Shown piece after piece: positions 10,211-20,318 of a stretch of 64,000 nt of DNA. The notes below the pieces were generated by a model. The model ran no database searches. It saw only the letters and a program-made list of their open reading frames with translations, and was not told the origin of the DNA. Position 1 is the stretch's first letter, and each line of letters starts with the position of its first letter. The DNA is taken from positions 91,171 to 155,170 of the forward strand of contig PAJV01000010.1 of NCBI GenBank assembly GCA_002706765.1, written 5' to 3'. This DNA comes from Gimesia sp. (GTDB lineage Bacteria > Planctomycetota > Planctomycetia > Planctomycetales > Planctomycetaceae). The translations under genes and the position numbers were made by a program.

Positions 10211-11002
10211 ATGGCACGTCTGACGCAGGCCGATTTATCAGATTTGAATGAGTCGTTTGAAGAACGGACTCCGCTGGAACTGATTCACTGGGCACAGGAA
10301 ATGTTTGGCACACGGCTCGCGGCATTATCGTCGATGCAGCGTGCGGGGTGTGTTGTCGCCCATATGCTGAGTGAGATTAAAGCCGACATTCCGATACTAT
10401 TCGTCGATACCGGAGTTCTGTTTCAGGAAACCCTGGAGACCCGGGATCGCCTGGTTCAAGAGTATGGCGTCAACATCGTCACACTTGAGCCTGCCAAAAC
10501 CATGCAGGAACAGACTGAGGAACTGGGGGTTCTCTATCTCTCTGTTGAGGGGCAGGAGCAGTGCTGTGATTTACGGAAAACCCAGCCCTTAATCCAGGTT
10601 GCCGAGCAGTACGATGCTCTGATTGGGAGCCTGCGTCGTGCGGATGGCGGTCAGCGTGCCAATGTACCGATTCTGGCGATTGACCCGGCCATGAACTGTC
10701 TCCGCGTGAATATTCTGGCCAGTCTCTCCAAAGAGGAGTTTCAGAATTACCTTGAGGAAAACCAGGTCATTACCAATCCATTGCATCGGCAGGGATACCC
10801 GACGATCGGATGTAACCGGTGCACCACGCCGGTGATGGAAAGTGAGCCAGGTCGAGCGGGCCGCTGGCGACATCTGGGGCCCTGGTCGCAATATTGCGGA
10901 ATCAATCCGACCGATGTTGCCGGTAAGCACGCACCTTCGATAGAACTGCCACAGGATCTGGTGGATCGAGTACTGGGGCGTGAAACTGATTTCATGATCT
11001 GA
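10211..11002 (+). CDS. cysH: Assimilatory APS/PAPS reductase with a 4Fe-4S cluster motif
   Basis: A 263-residue CysH-family reductase. It carries the cluster ligands of the Fe-S class, CC at 118-119 followed by RKTQPL, and CNRC at 201-204. This class usually reduces adenosine 5'-phosphosulfate, less often PAPS, to sulfite with thioredoxin. [15 protein letters not shown] (139-153) matches the conserved substrate-binding segment. The tail YCGIN puts Cys229 at the catalytic ECGLH position, though the flanking residues differ. The nucleotide-binding loop reads LSSMQRAG rather than the usual SSFGxxx. The gene is convergent with the GH114-like gene 6 nt away. Sulfite reductase is encoded at 27233-28954. 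Confidence 0.88.
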   Translation: MARLTQADLSDLNESFEERTPLELIHWAQEMFGTRLAALSSMQRAGCVVAHMLSEIKADIPILFVDTGVLFQETLETRDRLVQEYGVNIVTLEPAKTMQEQTEELGVLYLSVEGQEQCCDLRKTQPLIQVAEQYDALIGSLRRADGGQRANVPILAIDPAMNCLRVNILASLSKEEFQNYLEENQVITNPLHRQGYPTIGCNRCTTPVMESEPGRAGRWRHLGPWSQYCGINPTDVAGKHAPSIELPQDLVDRVLGRETDFMI

Positions 11003-11008
11003 TGGATA

Positions 11009-11965
11009 TCATTGCGACTCTGTCGGTTCCAAGTGTAAACGGGTAGTAGAACTCCCCCAGGCGGGAATGAACCCCGCAGCGCGGCTTTTCTGAAAGAACT
11101 GTTTCCGATCAGCTTTCGTGTCTGTATAGCCGAGCGTGAAGACTGTTGTATGCCCCTGCTGCTGGATTTGCCGCAGCTCGCGTTCTTTTGCTTCGATCCA
11201 TTCACCGGAATGCATGTAAGCAGATTCCCAGAGTAAACCATCCGGATTGTGAGGATGTTGCTGTTGCAGGTCTAATCCCGGCACAAAAACTCCGGCGGCA
11301 TCTCCCACAAACACAGTCTTACCGATCAGATTCAATCCTCGGTTCTGCAGAATGAATTTTTCAGGTGAAACCGCTTTGATCTCCCTGATCAGGGAAATCA
11401 TTGATTTCACGCTTTGTGCTCTGCGTGGGACAGGCCAGTCTTTCTTTGTGATATATAAATCAACCGAATCGATGGTGTCCAGGAACAGGCCATCGACTGG
11501 CAGTTGATAAATCTGCCTGACTCGCTGCATGACAAAATCGCGCCAGGCTGGTTGTCTGACATCCATATGCCAGGACTGGAACGTTTCGTTTTTGCTGAGA
11601 CTCATCTCTGCCAGAGAAGACTGGGGCGCATGTTGCTTTAAATACTGTTGGAAATTCTGTTGTTCAATCTGACCCAGTTCTCCCACACTGAGGTATGCGA
11701 TCATTTTTGCTTTAACCTGCTGCGCGCGATCAGCCAGCTTTTGAATCTGTTCTTTACTCAGCCCGCGGAGTTCGATTACCACTACCTGTCCTGGTTGCAT
11801 GCGCTGCTGTAACAGGTTCAGTACTTGAGGGTCGCTGCCATAATAGAGTTGAAAGCCGACAGGTTTGGATTTATCTGTTTCCTCACCCATTATCGCTGGA
11901 GGTGAAATCACGAAGAGCATCAGATACATTACTGCTGGATTGATACGGGGCAAAATGTAATTCAT
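11009..11965 (-). CDS. Secreted GH114 / TM1410-like glycoside hydrolase-related protein
   Basis: A 318-residue protein with a hydrophobic leader over the first 26 residues, pointing to export. The body resembles the endo-alpha-1,4-polygalactosaminidase (GH114) / TM1410 TIM-barrel family: QLYYGSD, MIAYLSVGELG, DGLFLDTIDSVD (the acidic end of a barrel strand, likely catalytic), ILQNRGL, WESAY and FTLGYTDT. GH114 enzymes cut galactosamine-containing polymers, but many relatives have no known substrate. It lies next to a sulfatase, divergently transcribed, which fits a polysaccharide-degrading role by inference only. Confidence 0.7.
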   Translation of the reverse strand: MNYILPRINPAVMYLMLFVISPPAIMGEETDKSKPVGFQLYYGSDPQVLNLLQQRMQPGQVVVIELRGLSKEQIQKLADRAQQVKAKMIAYLSVGELGQIEQQNFQQYLKQHAPQSSLAEMSLSKNETFQSWHMDVRQPAWRDFVMQRVRQIYQLPVDGLFLDTIDSVDLYITKKDWPVPRRAQSVKSMISLIREIKAVSPEKFILQNRGLNLIGKTVFVGDAAGVFVPGLDLQQQHPHNPDGLLWESAYMHSGEWIEAKERELRQIQQQGHTTVFTLGYTDTKADRKQFFQKSRAAGFIPAWGSSTTRLHLEPTESQ

Positions 11966-12077
11966 GAATCGGGATCCCGAAATGTTGTTTGTATTTTCTC
12001 GAAAGCATCTGTTATTCTAAAGTAGATTACCAGCTTATCGAAAGTATCCTTTGTTGAAATCATCTGAAAGTACATCC

Positions 12078-13583
12078 ATGAGTCTGAATCAGATCCAGCG
12101 TCACCGTCGCAGCCTATGCAAAATCATCAGTCTGACTTTACTGGTTTGTCTGTTTTCGATCCTCAGGGTAAATGCTGCTGACACGCCGCCCAATATCATA
12201 TTGATTGTCAGCGACGATCAGGGATATCGGGATCTGGGCAGCTTCGGCAGTGAGGAGATTATTACACCCCATCTGGATCGTCTGGCAAAAGAAGGGGCTA
12301 AGCTGACCAGTTTCTATGTCACCTGGCCGGCCTGTACTCCCAGTCGAGGCAGCCTGCTGACGGGGCGTTATCCTCAGCGAAACGGGATCTACGATATGAT
12401 TCGCAATGAAGCACCGGACTATGGTCACAAATACAAACCTGAGGAATATGAAGTGACGTTCGAGCGGATTGGCGGTATGGATGTCCGTGAAAAATTACTG
12501 CCAGCACTGTTAAAACCGGCAGGATATGTCAGCGCCATTTATGGGAAATGGGATCTGGGGATACACAAACGGTTTCTGCCCCTTGCCCGGGGGTTCGATG
12601 AATTTTATGGTTTTACGAACACCGGCATCGATTACTTCACTCATGAGCGATACGGAGTGCCTTCCATGTATCGCAATAATCAGCCGACTGAGGAAGACAA
12701 AGGCACGTATTGCACGTACCTGTTTCAACGGGAAGCGGTGCGTTTTATCAAAGAAAATCATCAGCGACCATTTTTTCTTTATTTGCCTTTCAATGCACCC
12801 CATGGAGCCTCCAGCCTGGATCCCCGAATCCGTGGCGGTGCCCAGGCCCCGGAAAAATACAAAAAAATGTATCCGCATTTGCAGGATACGCTGGTGACGA
12901 AGAAGAAAACGGGACGCTATGAATTTCGTGAAAGTCCAGGGGGGCCTGTCATTAATCAGGGGGTCTCTGCCAGCAAGCGACGACTGGAGTATGTGGCTTC
13001 CATTACCTGTATGGACGATGCGATTGGCGAAATGCTGGGATTGCTGGACGAATATCAAATCGCCGACAATACCATCGTGGTTTTCTTCTCTGACAACGGG
13101 GGCAGTGGCGGTGCAGACAACAGTCCTCTCAAAGGAAAAAAGGGGATGATGTTTGAAGGGGGAATCCGCGTGCCCTGCCTGGTACGATACCCCGCCAAAA
13201 TAAAACCGGGAACGGTAAACGATGATCTGCTGACGTCACTGGAACTGGTTCCGACGTTCCTCAAAGAAGCCGGGATTCCAATGCCAGCTGATACCGTCAT
13301 TGATGGTTACGATATGCTGCCTGTCCTGACGGGGAAGACGGCCTCTCCCCGGGACGAAATGTTCTGGCAACGTCGCGCCGATAAAGCAGCGCGGGTCGGG
13401 AGCTGGAAGTGGGTGGAGTCGGCGAAAGGAAATGGTCTATTTGACCTGTCGCAGGATATCGGCGAAAAACATGATCTCTCCAAAGCACATCCTGAAAAGC
13501 TTAAAGAAATGAAGGCCCGTTTTGCAGACTGGAAAAAAGCGATGGCCGATGCAGAACCGAGGGGGCCGTTCCGTGATTATTAA
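12078..13583 (+). CDS. Secreted sulfatase with an altered GKWHLG motif
   Basis: A 501-residue family S1 sulfatase counted from ATG 12078; an in-frame TTG at 12051 would add nine residues, but the signal peptide (ISLTLLVCLFSILRVNA) fits the ATG. CTPSRGSLLTGR at 86-97 holds Cys86, the residue converted to formylglycine. DDQG at 46-49 and SDNGGSGG (near residue 335) supply calcium ligands. The usual GKWHLG reads GKWDLG at 156-161, replacing a histidine that normally contacts the sulfate site. Catalysis may be altered or the substrate unusual. Likely periplasmic. It is divergent from the GH114-like gene. Confidence 0.88.
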   Translation: MSLNQIQRHRRSLCKIISLTLLVCLFSILRVNAADTPPNIILIVSDDQGYRDLGSFGSEEIITPHLDRLAKEGAKLTSFYVTWPACTPSRGSLLTGRYPQRNGIYDMIRNEAPDYGHKYKPEEYEVTFERIGGMDVREKLLPALLKPAGYVSAIYGKWDLGIHKRFLPLARGFDEFYGFTNTGIDYFTHERYGVPSMYRNNQPTEEDKGTYCTYLFQREAVRFIKENHQRPFFLYLPFNAPHGASSLDPRIRGGAQAPEKYKKMYPHLQDTLVTKKKTGRYEFRESPGGPVINQGVSASKRRLEYVASITCMDDAIGEMLGLLDEYQIADNTIVVFFSDNGGSGGADNSPLKGKKGMMFEGGIRVPCLVRYPAKIKPGTVNDDLLTSLELVPTFLKEAGIPMPADTVIDGYDMLPVLTGKTASPRDEMFWQRRADKAARVGSWKWVESAKGNGLFDLSQDIGEKHDLSKAHPEKLKEMKARFADWKKAMADAEPRGPFRDY

Positions 13584-13600
13584 TCCGCAGGGAGTTCGAA

Positions 13601-16501
13601 TCAGGGTTTTGTGAGCAGTTCCAGTTCTTGTGCAGGCAGTTCTACGAGTGAATCGACAGGCAGACTCTGTTCAATCAGTTCCAGACCGCAGATCAGCGGT
13701 TCTCCTGTAAGCGCAGTGAATGTCAGGTTCAGTTTCTGATCCAGGTGGATTTGTGAAAACTCGCGCACCAGAATCTTCTGGCTGGATTTTGTCTCCTGAA
13801 AAATATCGAACTGGCTGATCAGGGGCTTTCCATTGAGCGAAATATCAAAGACCCGTTGCCCGGTGCTGGAAAACTGCGGCTCTCTGAAATAGAGCCGGAC
13901 TGTGTAATCTCCGGCTTTTATTTGATTCAATCGGATTTCACGAACGCCCGTGATACCTGACGCGCCCACCCACGGCCAGCCTCGTCCTCCTTCTATCCAG
14001 AGAGAATGCTCATAGAAAGGTTTTACTGATATCGGGCTGACCTGCAGATCAAGTTCTGGAGAAGGACCACCCACGCTGGGAATATCCAGCCAGAGGGTGC
14101 CTTTGTCGGTCATTCGATCGCCGGGCGCACCAAAGTTTAAACCGACGCGATGAACCTGTTGCACATCGCTTTTTCCCCAGACCATCCATTGCTCGTGTGT
14201 CTCGGGCATCGCGATCAGGGAAAGTCCCACTGGCAGGGGATAGCTGCAGGTGCATCCCTGAAAATAGTAGGGGACGTTGAGCAATCCATTGGCGGGGACG
14301 ATGCTGTTGGTACAGCCGGAACGGGGGCCGCTGATATGAATTGTGCCGCTTTCGATTCGTTTATCGTAAAACGCCGCCGTTCCTGATCGCATGGTATAAA
14401 GGTAGCTGTAGTCGACGCCTCCATCGCAGCCATAACTTTTAGGGAACGCGCGCGGCTCGGTTTTACCCGTGAGTGGGTTGGTGCGTTCTCCAATGACGGG
14501 AGGAGCCGGGCTCCAGTCGTTTTTCTGATAAGGGGGCCGATATTGACTGGGTTGTTTTTGTGCCTGGTCCAGTGTTGGTAATTCTGTAGTCAGCATTTCT
14601 GCCTGCGATGCAGTCAGTTTTCTTCCGGTATACACGTCCGCAAACTGTGGTGCGAGTAATTGATACGGTGGGCGAATGCCAGCCGGATAGCCTTGCCAGT
14701 ACTTCGAATGCGAGATCATGACTCCATCTACAAACAGTGGTTGCGGTGCCCGTTTAAAATTTCCCACGCTGTCGTCATACCAGAGAACTCCGACGGGAGC
14801 TTTCACAAGTTCGTCAGGACTGGACCAGCCCCCTGTATAATTTGTTGATCCGGGGATTGCACCTGATTTTTCAAATACCGTATACCCGTCAATACGTGAA
14901 ATTTTGGCTTGAGAGAGCGTTTCAAACTCTGCAGCCAGCTTTTGATGGTCGGCTTCTGAACATTTCAAAAGTAATCTGCCACCATAGGGTCTGAGTGCCG
15001 GGTAAAGAAGGGAAATCAGGTCTGAATACGATTTCACTCCCGAGGCAATGTGTTCTGCGGCGATAATCGTTTGAGCAAAGTAGGGGGGAAGTTGAATCTC
15101 CTCCAGCGTGCCGGATAGAAATGACAGTTGGGAACTGGAATGTCCCCGTTCGTGATATAGCTGACGCAGGGATTTGATCTGTCCTGCATGCTTCACTGGA
15201 TAAATCAATTGCAACTGCGGTTGAGTCAGTAATGAATCGAGCAGCCTGGCATCGGGAATGCCTGCCAGAAGGACGTAACCTCCTGCCTGAAGCGGTCCTG
15301 AAAATATTTCTGGTATGGGGTTGGATTGAGGCGTGTCGGGTTGCTTTGTCGGCTGCTTCAGTAAAGGTGATTCGTAGGTGACTGGTGTGGTGGGTTCTGA
15401 ACCCAGGCAATAAATGCTGCCTTCGAGAGTCACTGCGATCAGATAATCCGAGGCAACGAGCAGAGAATGGATGGTCCCGTCTACACCCGGGATGGGGGTC
15501 TGATATTTGAGGCTTTGATTGCCGACCTGAATCTGCTGCCTGAGCCCGCGCTTGCCATCGGGACCATAGTTCTGGCCATTTTCATGACGGGCTGAATTCA
15601 CGTCGCGATCGAATTGCAGACTGGGAGTGGCGACTTCAGTTTCGCCTCGTCGTGCTGCTTTATCTGCTGCGGTAAACCAGCCTCCAGGGGTACGCCCCGG
15701 TTTGGGGAGTTCAAATGCAACCAGTTTTCCTGTCTGTTTATTCAGACGGGCGGGGAATGCAGTACCACAGGGAACAATCAGTTCGTTGTCAGAGATAACC
15801 AGATAACCCTGCGGTGTCACGCCTCCCAGGGCTTCTGCGGCATGGGGGTGTTGTCCATACAGGAATCCCAGGCGATCATTCATCCATTTGACTTTACCGG
15901 TCGTTGTATCGAGGGCATAAATAAAAACGCCTTCAAACGGCCAGACCCCTGCTGCGAAATAGACTGTGTCATTTTCAATGACGGGGCCTCCCCTTACAGG
16001 CCAGACTGAGATCAAGCGGCGATTGCCGAGAATCAGACGCCTGGATGGGACTGCACGGAATTTCCAGAGCAGTTTGCCGGTCTGAGCAGAGACAGCATAG
16101 AGACAGCCATCATCGGAACCAAAATACACAGCATCTTTCCAGGACACCGGTGCAAAGCGTATCGGACCCTCCGTTGTATACTTCCAGAGTTGTTTCCCCG
16201 TTTTCAGGTCAAGGGCTGTCACACTGTCATTCTGAGAGGAACCGAAAAACAGAATTTCATCTTTGACCACCGGTTCGTAGCCCGCGTCAAACTGCAGGCG
16301 TTCATTTTTATATGCCGGTTCCAGCTGGGGGAGTCGATGTACCCACTGCAGATGAAGCGACTCGGGAAGTAGCTGTTCCGTTTGTGCCGAACGAGCCGGG
16401 TCCTTGCGCCACATCGCCCAGTCACTGGCCTGAACTGCTCTCTCCTGTAGTGAACCCAGGAGAAGCAGCAGCAGGGATACTCTCAAAGCAGAATAGCGCA
16501 T
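13601..16501 (-). CDS. Secreted PQQ-type beta-propeller protein with a Rossmann-like insert and malectin-like C-terminus
   Basis: A 966-residue protein with a signal peptide (residues 1-25). Residues about 50-370 hold PQQ-like propeller blades: TALDLKTGKQLWKY, YAVSAQTGKLLWKF, YALDTTTGKVKW. Residues about 405-545 (GYVLLAGIPDARLLDSLL ... LLYPALRPYGGRLLL) look like a methyltransferase-type Rossmann fold; the region after it returns to propeller-like sequence with a Cys-rich GCTNS...CTC patch. Residues about 800-950 resemble a malectin carbohydrate-binding domain. The architecture suggests a periplasmic, sugar-binding or redox role; the activity is unknown. The gene is convergent with the sulfatase, 17 nt away. 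Confidence 0.75.
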   Translation of the reverse strand: MRYSALRVSLLLLLLGSLQERAVQASDWAMWRKDPARSAQTEQLLPESLHLQWVHRLPQLEPAYKNERLQFDAGYEPVVKDEILFFGSSQNDSVTALDLKTGKQLWKYTTEGPIRFAPVSWKDAVYFGSDDGCLYAVSAQTGKLLWKFRAVPSRRLILGNRRLISVWPVRGGPVIENDTVYFAAGVWPFEGVFIYALDTTTGKVKWMNDRLGFLYGQHPHAAEALGGVTPQGYLVISDNELIVPCGTAFPARLNKQTGKLVAFELPKPGRTPGGWFTAADKAARRGETEVATPSLQFDRDVNSARHENGQNYGPDGKRGLRQQIQVGNQSLKYQTPIPGVDGTIHSLLVASDYLIAVTLEGSIYCLGSEPTTPVTYESPLLKQPTKQPDTPQSNPIPEIFSGPLQAGGYVLLAGIPDARLLDSLLTQPQLQLIYPVKHAGQIKSLRQLYHERGHSSSQLSFLSGTLEEIQLPPYFAQTIIAAEHIASGVKSYSDLISLLYPALRPYGGRLLLKCSEADHQKLAAEFETLSQAKISRIDGYTVFEKSGAIPGSTNYTGGWSSPDELVKAPVGVLWYDDSVGNFKRAPQPLFVDGVMISHSKYWQGYPAGIRPPYQLLAPQFADVYTGRKLTASQAEMLTTELPTLDQAQKQPSQYRPPYQKNDWSPAPPVIGERTNPLTGKTEPRAFPKSYGCDGGVDYSYLYTMRSGTAAFYDKRIESGTIHISGPRSGCTNSIVPANGLLNVPYYFQGCTCSYPLPVGLSLIAMPETHEQWMVWGKSDVQQVHRVGLNFGAPGDRMTDKGTLWLDIPSVGGPSPELDLQVSPISVKPFYEHSLWIEGGRGWPWVGASGITGVREIRLNQIKAGDYTVRLYFREPQFSSTGQRVFDISLNGKPLISQFDIFQETKSSQKILVREFSQIHLDQKLNLTFTALTGEPLICGLELIEQSLPVDSLVELPAQELELLTKP

Positions 16502-16590
16502 TCAGCCAGCCCTTTATCAGGAATGCAGGAAAGCAAAACTTGAGAAAGCGTTCTCTCAGACTTTAAAACTATCAGCTGTATCCGTTCGAT

Positions 16591-17247
16591 TCAACTCTCT
16601 TCCTGAGTGGATTCTTCTGGATGTGGAATGGAAGAGTCCGGGTGTGATACCTGTAAACTGGCCCAGATTGCTGCCAGACAACTGAATACCAGCTCTATAG
16701 TCCAGAACAGTTGAGGCCAGGGTGCTTCGACACGCGCCACGGAGGATATCCGATGTTGCAGGTAGGACGAGACAGCCAGTAACTGTTGTTCTTTGTCTTG
16801 CCGTTCCTGTTTGGCAGCTTCGAACTGCTTCAGTACCTGATCGTATTGCTTGCGGGACTCCGGATCGGTGGGAGGTTCCCCTTGCATCATCCGGTTCAGC
16901 ATCAACGAAGTTTTGTCTAATTTGAATTGCTGCAGAGTTGCTTCTTTATAACGCTGATGCGACAGATACAGGACCAGTGACTGGCCGAATACAGTCAGGC
17001 AGAGGATGGATACAAGCAGAGATCGCTTGACAGGTACATCCAGTTTGACAGCCAGGCTCGTCAGTAATCCACCTGCAATCAGACCATAGACGACAGCAAA
17101 AACGAGCAATAATTTCAGTCGTTCCGGCAGATGGACTGCCAGAATTGAAAGTGCCGTAATCAAAACCAGCCCGATACAGAACCATTGAAAAAAGCTGGAC
17201 TTCGAACTGATCGTCGCCGCGGGGGATACTAAAGACGGATCCGTCAT
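16591..17247 (-). CDS. Membrane protein with a central coiled region, unknown function
   Basis: A 218-residue protein not recognised as any family. Three hydrophobic helices (about 20-40, 44-66, 75-95) are followed by a charged, Gln/Glu-rich segment (100-165, probably coiled coil) and a fourth helix near 180-200, with a short acidic tail. It starts 10 nt after the trpS stop codon on the same strand, so it is probably co-transcribed with trpS, and it precedes the PQQ protein gene by 90 nt. Confidence 0.6.
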   Translation of the reverse strand: MTDPSLVSPAATISSKSSFFQWFCIGLVLITALSILAVHLPERLKLLLVFAVVYGLIAGGLLTSLAVKLDVPVKRSLLVSILCLTVFGQSLVLYLSHQRYKEATLQQFKLDKTSLMLNRMMQGEPPTDPESRKQYDQVLKQFEAAKQERQDKEQQLLAVSSYLQHRISSVARVEAPWPQLFWTIELVFSCLAAIWASLQVSHPDSSIPHPEESTQEES

Positions 17248-17257
17248 ATTCTCAGTT

Positions 17258-18238
17258 TCATTTTGCTAAATGTTTTGATCCCAGGCCACAGGCGGCCTGA
17301 ACCCGGTCCAGTACCTGCTTCCCTTTTTCTCTGGCTTTGCGGGCACCTTCAGCCAGAATATCATTCAGGGTATCGGTATCTGCAGCGAGTTGCTCTCTTC
17401 GTTCCCTGGCCGGGCCGAAGTATGCGAGGGCAGCATCGTGAACAGCCTGTTTCGCTTCACCATAACCCATGCCCCCGGCGCGGTAACGCTGCGCCAGTTC
17501 TGCCTGCTGTGTTTCATCTGCGAAGAGTCTGTAAAGTGCATAAACGGCACACGTGTCGGGGTCTTTAGGGTCTTCCAGTGCAGCCGAGTCTGTTTTGATG
17601 GACATGACTTTTTTGCGCTGCTTTTTGGGATCCTCAAATATTTCGATCACATTTTTATAACTTTTGGACATCTTTTCGCCATCAATGCCAGGTACCTTCG
17701 CTGAAGTATCCAGGACGCGTGATTCGGGTAGAATCAGTGTTTCACCAAACAGAGAATTAAAGCGTTGTGCCAGGTCACGAGTGACTTCGACATGCTGAAT
17801 CTGATCCTGGCCGACGGGGACCAGATCACTGTCATAAAGTAAAATATCAGCAGCCATCAAAACCGGGTATGTAAACAATCCCGCGTCGGCGGCGATCCCT
17901 TTATCTTTCTTATCTTTGTAAGCATGACATTTTTCCAGAAGGCTCATCTGAGTGATTGTCATCAGTATCCATGTGAGATCGGTAATCTCGGGAACGTCTG
18001 ACTGTCGGAACAGTGTGGCTTTCTGAGGGTCCAGTCCGAGTGCGAGGAGATCGATGGCCGCTTCCTGTGTATTCTGACGCAGGCGCTTGGCGTCCCGGAT
18101 TGTGGTCAGGGCGTGTAAGTCGGCAATGAAATAGAAAGCCTGCTGATTCTCCTGCAGGTCGATGTATTGCTTGATCGCGCCAAAGTAATTTCCCCAGTGG
18201 AAGCGGCCCGTCGGTTGGATTCCAGATAACACTCGCAT
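17258..18238 (-). CDS. trpS: Tryptophanyl-tRNA synthetase
   Basis: A 326-residue class Ic synthetase of the bacterial type. The HIGH-type motif is [10 protein letters not shown] (9-18) and the KMSKS loop is at 189-193. The conserved segments [19 protein letters not shown] and FADETQ are present. It charges tRNA-Trp in the cytoplasm. Length is normal. It follows pyrD by about 80 nt on the same strand and is followed closely by a membrane-protein gene, so a pyrD-trpS-membrane protein transcript is plausible. No leader peptide or T-box was seen in the short gap. Confidence 0.96.
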   Translation of the reverse strand: MRVLSGIQPTGRFHWGNYFGAIKQYIDLQENQQAFYFIADLHALTTIRDAKRLRQNTQEAAIDLLALGLDPQKATLFRQSDVPEITDLTWILMTITQMSLLEKCHAYKDKKDKGIAADAGLFTYPVLMAADILLYDSDLVPVGQDQIQHVEVTRDLAQRFNSLFGETLILPESRVLDTSAKVPGIDGEKMSKSYKNVIEIFEDPKKQRKKVMSIKTDSAALEDPKDPDTCAVYALYRLFADETQQAELAQRYRAGGMGYGEAKQAVHDAALAYFGPARERREQLAADTDTLNDILAEGARKAREKGKQVLDRVQAACGLGSKHLAK

Positions 18239-18318
18239 GAATGGATTTTCTATATAGTCTTTGAAACAGAGAGTAATTGATCAAATGGTTCTGCCACAAC
18301 GGGTATTGGAAAGGGGGT

Positions 18319-19257
18319 CTACCGTTCCGGATACTTCAGGGAGCCCACAAGTTCACTGATATGTGAGCATTTTTCGGAGACGAGTATCTCTTCCAACTCA
18401 TTGACCAGTTGTGCCGCAAGACCTGGATTGTAGAAGTTGGCAGTACCAATTTGAACAGCAGAAGCACCAGCGACGATGAATTCCATGACATCATCGATAT
18501 TGGCAATACCACCTACCCCAATAATCGGGATGTCAACAGCGCGGGCCACCTGGCAGACAACCCGTAAAGCGACCGGTTTGATAGCGGGGCCGCTGAGGCC
18601 TCCAAAAATGCCACCCAGTATCGGCTTTCGACGGCGCCAGTCGATGGCTGTTCCCTGGACAGTGTTGATCAGGGAGACGGCATCTGCTCCCCCGGCAGTG
18701 GCCGCCTGGGCGATCTCAACAACGCTGGTCACATTTGGCGTCAACTTTGCGATGATGGGTAACTGGCAGCTCTCTGTGACCTGTTTGAGCATCTTTTCGG
18801 TCATCTCGGGCTGTGTACCGTAATCAACACCACCACTGACGTTCGGGCAGGAGATATTCAGTTCCAGTGCTGCAATCTGATCGGGGTATTGATCAAGTCG
18901 GGAAGCCATGACGGCCATTTCATCAATGCTGCGTCCGGCGATATTCACAATCAGCGCTGTTTCGAGGGAAGAGAGGTAGTTCAGATGCTTTTCCAGAAAG
19001 AGATCAATGCCGTCATTATCCAGGCCAATGGAATTGAGCAGGCCAGCACTGGTTTCCACCGTACGGGGAGGGGGGTTGCCGATACGTGGTTCTGTGGTAA
19101 TCGTTTTGGGAATAATTCCCCCCAGGCGGGAAAAATCCAGGAATGCTGCCATTTCTTTTGCGTAACCAAAAGTCCCCGATGCCACAAGGACGGGATTTTT
19201 AAGATGCAGGCGGTTCAGGGAAACCGCTAAGGGATCCGTTTGGGTGGGAGCATTCAT
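18319..19257 (-). CDS. pyrD: Dihydroorotate dehydrogenase, class 1B catalytic subunit
   Basis: A 312-residue flavoprotein of pyrimidine synthesis. Catalytic Cys137 lies in [13 protein letters not shown] (class 1 enzymes use Cys, class 2 use Ser). FMN and orotate motifs include [12 protein letters not shown] (21-32), [23 protein letters not shown] and [12 protein letters not shown]. The sequence pattern fits PyrDB, which normally pairs with the Fe-S/FAD subunit PyrK to pass electrons to NAD; no pyrK is in this window. It oxidises dihydroorotate to orotate in the cytoplasm. Probably the first gene of a transcript that includes trpS. Confidence 0.93.
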   Translation of the reverse strand: MNAPTQTDPLAVSLNRLHLKNPVLVASGTFGYAKEMAAFLDFSRLGGIIPKTITTEPRIGNPPPRTVETSAGLLNSIGLDNDGIDLFLEKHLNYLSSLETALIVNIAGRSIDEMAVMASRLDQYPDQIAALELNISCPNVSGGVDYGTQPEMTEKMLKQVTESCQLPIIAKLTPNVTSVVEIAQAATAGGADAVSLINTVQGTAIDWRRRKPILGGIFGGLSGPAIKPVALRVVCQVARAVDIPIIGVGGIANIDDVMEFIVAGASAVQIGTANFYNPGLAAQLVNELEEILVSEKCSHISELVGSLKYPER

Positions 19258-19445
19258 CTAATCAGGTCCATGTAGCCAGTGGCTACTTGCTCATTCTATT
19301 TATAAAAAATATCAGGTTGGCAGGCCAGCCATCTGGCTCTGAGGTCTATTTTCTAATCTGGAAATCCACTGAACCACATCTTAGCGTTCCTTGATGATGA
19401 GAACCAGTTAGGGCGGTATGGAAAACAGTGACCACAATAGCAAGA

Positions 19446-19477
19446 AAAGCTGCCGGGAATGAATTCCCGGCAGCTTT
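19446..19477 (-). terminator. Rho-independent terminator of the small lipoprotein gene
   Basis: A perfect 13-bp inverted repeat (19446-19458 with 19465-19477, loop ATGAAT). On the minus strand the stem ends in TTT and is followed by TCTT. It lies about 80 nt past the stop of the lipoprotein gene at 19559. Confidence 0.7.
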
Positions 19478-19558
19478 AAATATATTCGAGGCAACAGCCG
19501 GTTCAAATGGAGTTGATCCAGTCAAACGACTTGCGCGTGAGTCCCTGAGCTATAAAAA

Positions 19559-19777
19559 CTAAATGACACCACCATGGGTGCGGTAGGGGGTGGCCACATC
19601 CGGCATATCCAGGCCCCAGATTCGCTCCCAGATTTTGGGAATGTGCCGCATACTTTCTGATTGGAAAATTAATTGACGAGCACGGTCATCTCGTGAAGAT
19701 GAGTAGATAGGAACCACACATCCGACCTGAGTGAGGGACATTGCAATTAACATGCTGGCCAAAAGGAACTTACGCAT
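19559..19777 (-). CDS. Small lipoprotein, unknown function
   Basis: A 72-residue protein. The start at 19777 is chosen because GGAG lies six A residues before this ATG; the open frame runs further upstream but without a comparable site. The leader MRKFLLASMLIAMSLTQVGC is a textbook signal with a lipobox ending at Cys20. The mature part (about 52 residues) contains RQLIFQSE and WERIWGLD and matches small planctomycete lipoproteins of unknown role by general appearance only. A stem-loop terminator follows. Confidence 0.65.
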   Translation of the reverse strand: MRKFLLASMLIAMSLTQVGCVVPIYSSSRDDRARQLIFQSESMRHIPKIWERIWGLDMPDVATPYRTHGGVI

Positions 19778-20224
19778 TTTTTTCTCCATGATATGGTCGT
19801 GCCATATTTGCTGGTCTTGATCCCAGGCAACGATCCCTTTATTCAAACCATTGAATGGAAGGCATCAAACCGATATCGAAGGGGTTAAAGTGCTGAATTG
19901 TGAAGCGAGGAGAATGGAGAAGCAGGATTATAAATACCGCTTTTAATTTCCTCTAGGTCGTTTTATCGACATTCAGATCAGGTGACTTTGGTAAAAAATG
20001 CGGATTATTCCAATTATTTTGGTATTCTGGTTGAAGAGGATGATTTCGATTATGAAATGGCGAGAGGGCATCACATGAAACCATAGTATTGTTCCACCTG
20101 GTATTCCCGGTGCAAATGGATTGGGTGACGTCAAGGTAAGCATATCACAGTAACACGAGACACCGTCTATCTTACAACGCGATAGTGGTTGTCAATGTTC
20201 ACTTACTTTGGGCAGGTGAGTCCG
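19778..20224. other. Intergenic region without recognised gene
   Basis: About 450 bases between the HU terminator and the small lipoprotein gene. Only very short open frames occur. It presumably holds the lipoprotein promoter on the minus strand; no clear box was identified. Confidence 0.4.
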
Positions 20225-20266
20225 TAAAAAAGCCGGCCTGTTTGTGTACACTAAAACAGACCGGCT
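20225..20266 (-). terminator. Rho-independent terminator of the HU gene
   Basis: Arms at 20231-20243 and 20254-20266 (AGCCGGCCTGTTT with AAACAGACCGGCT) form a 13-bp stem with one G:U pair. On the minus strand it is followed by six T residues. It lies about 50 nt after the HU stop. Confidence 0.88.
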
Positions 20267-20318
20267 ATGAGAAAGTTCATACCAGCTCTTTCAACAATAA
20301 AGTCTTTGGAGATCAGGT

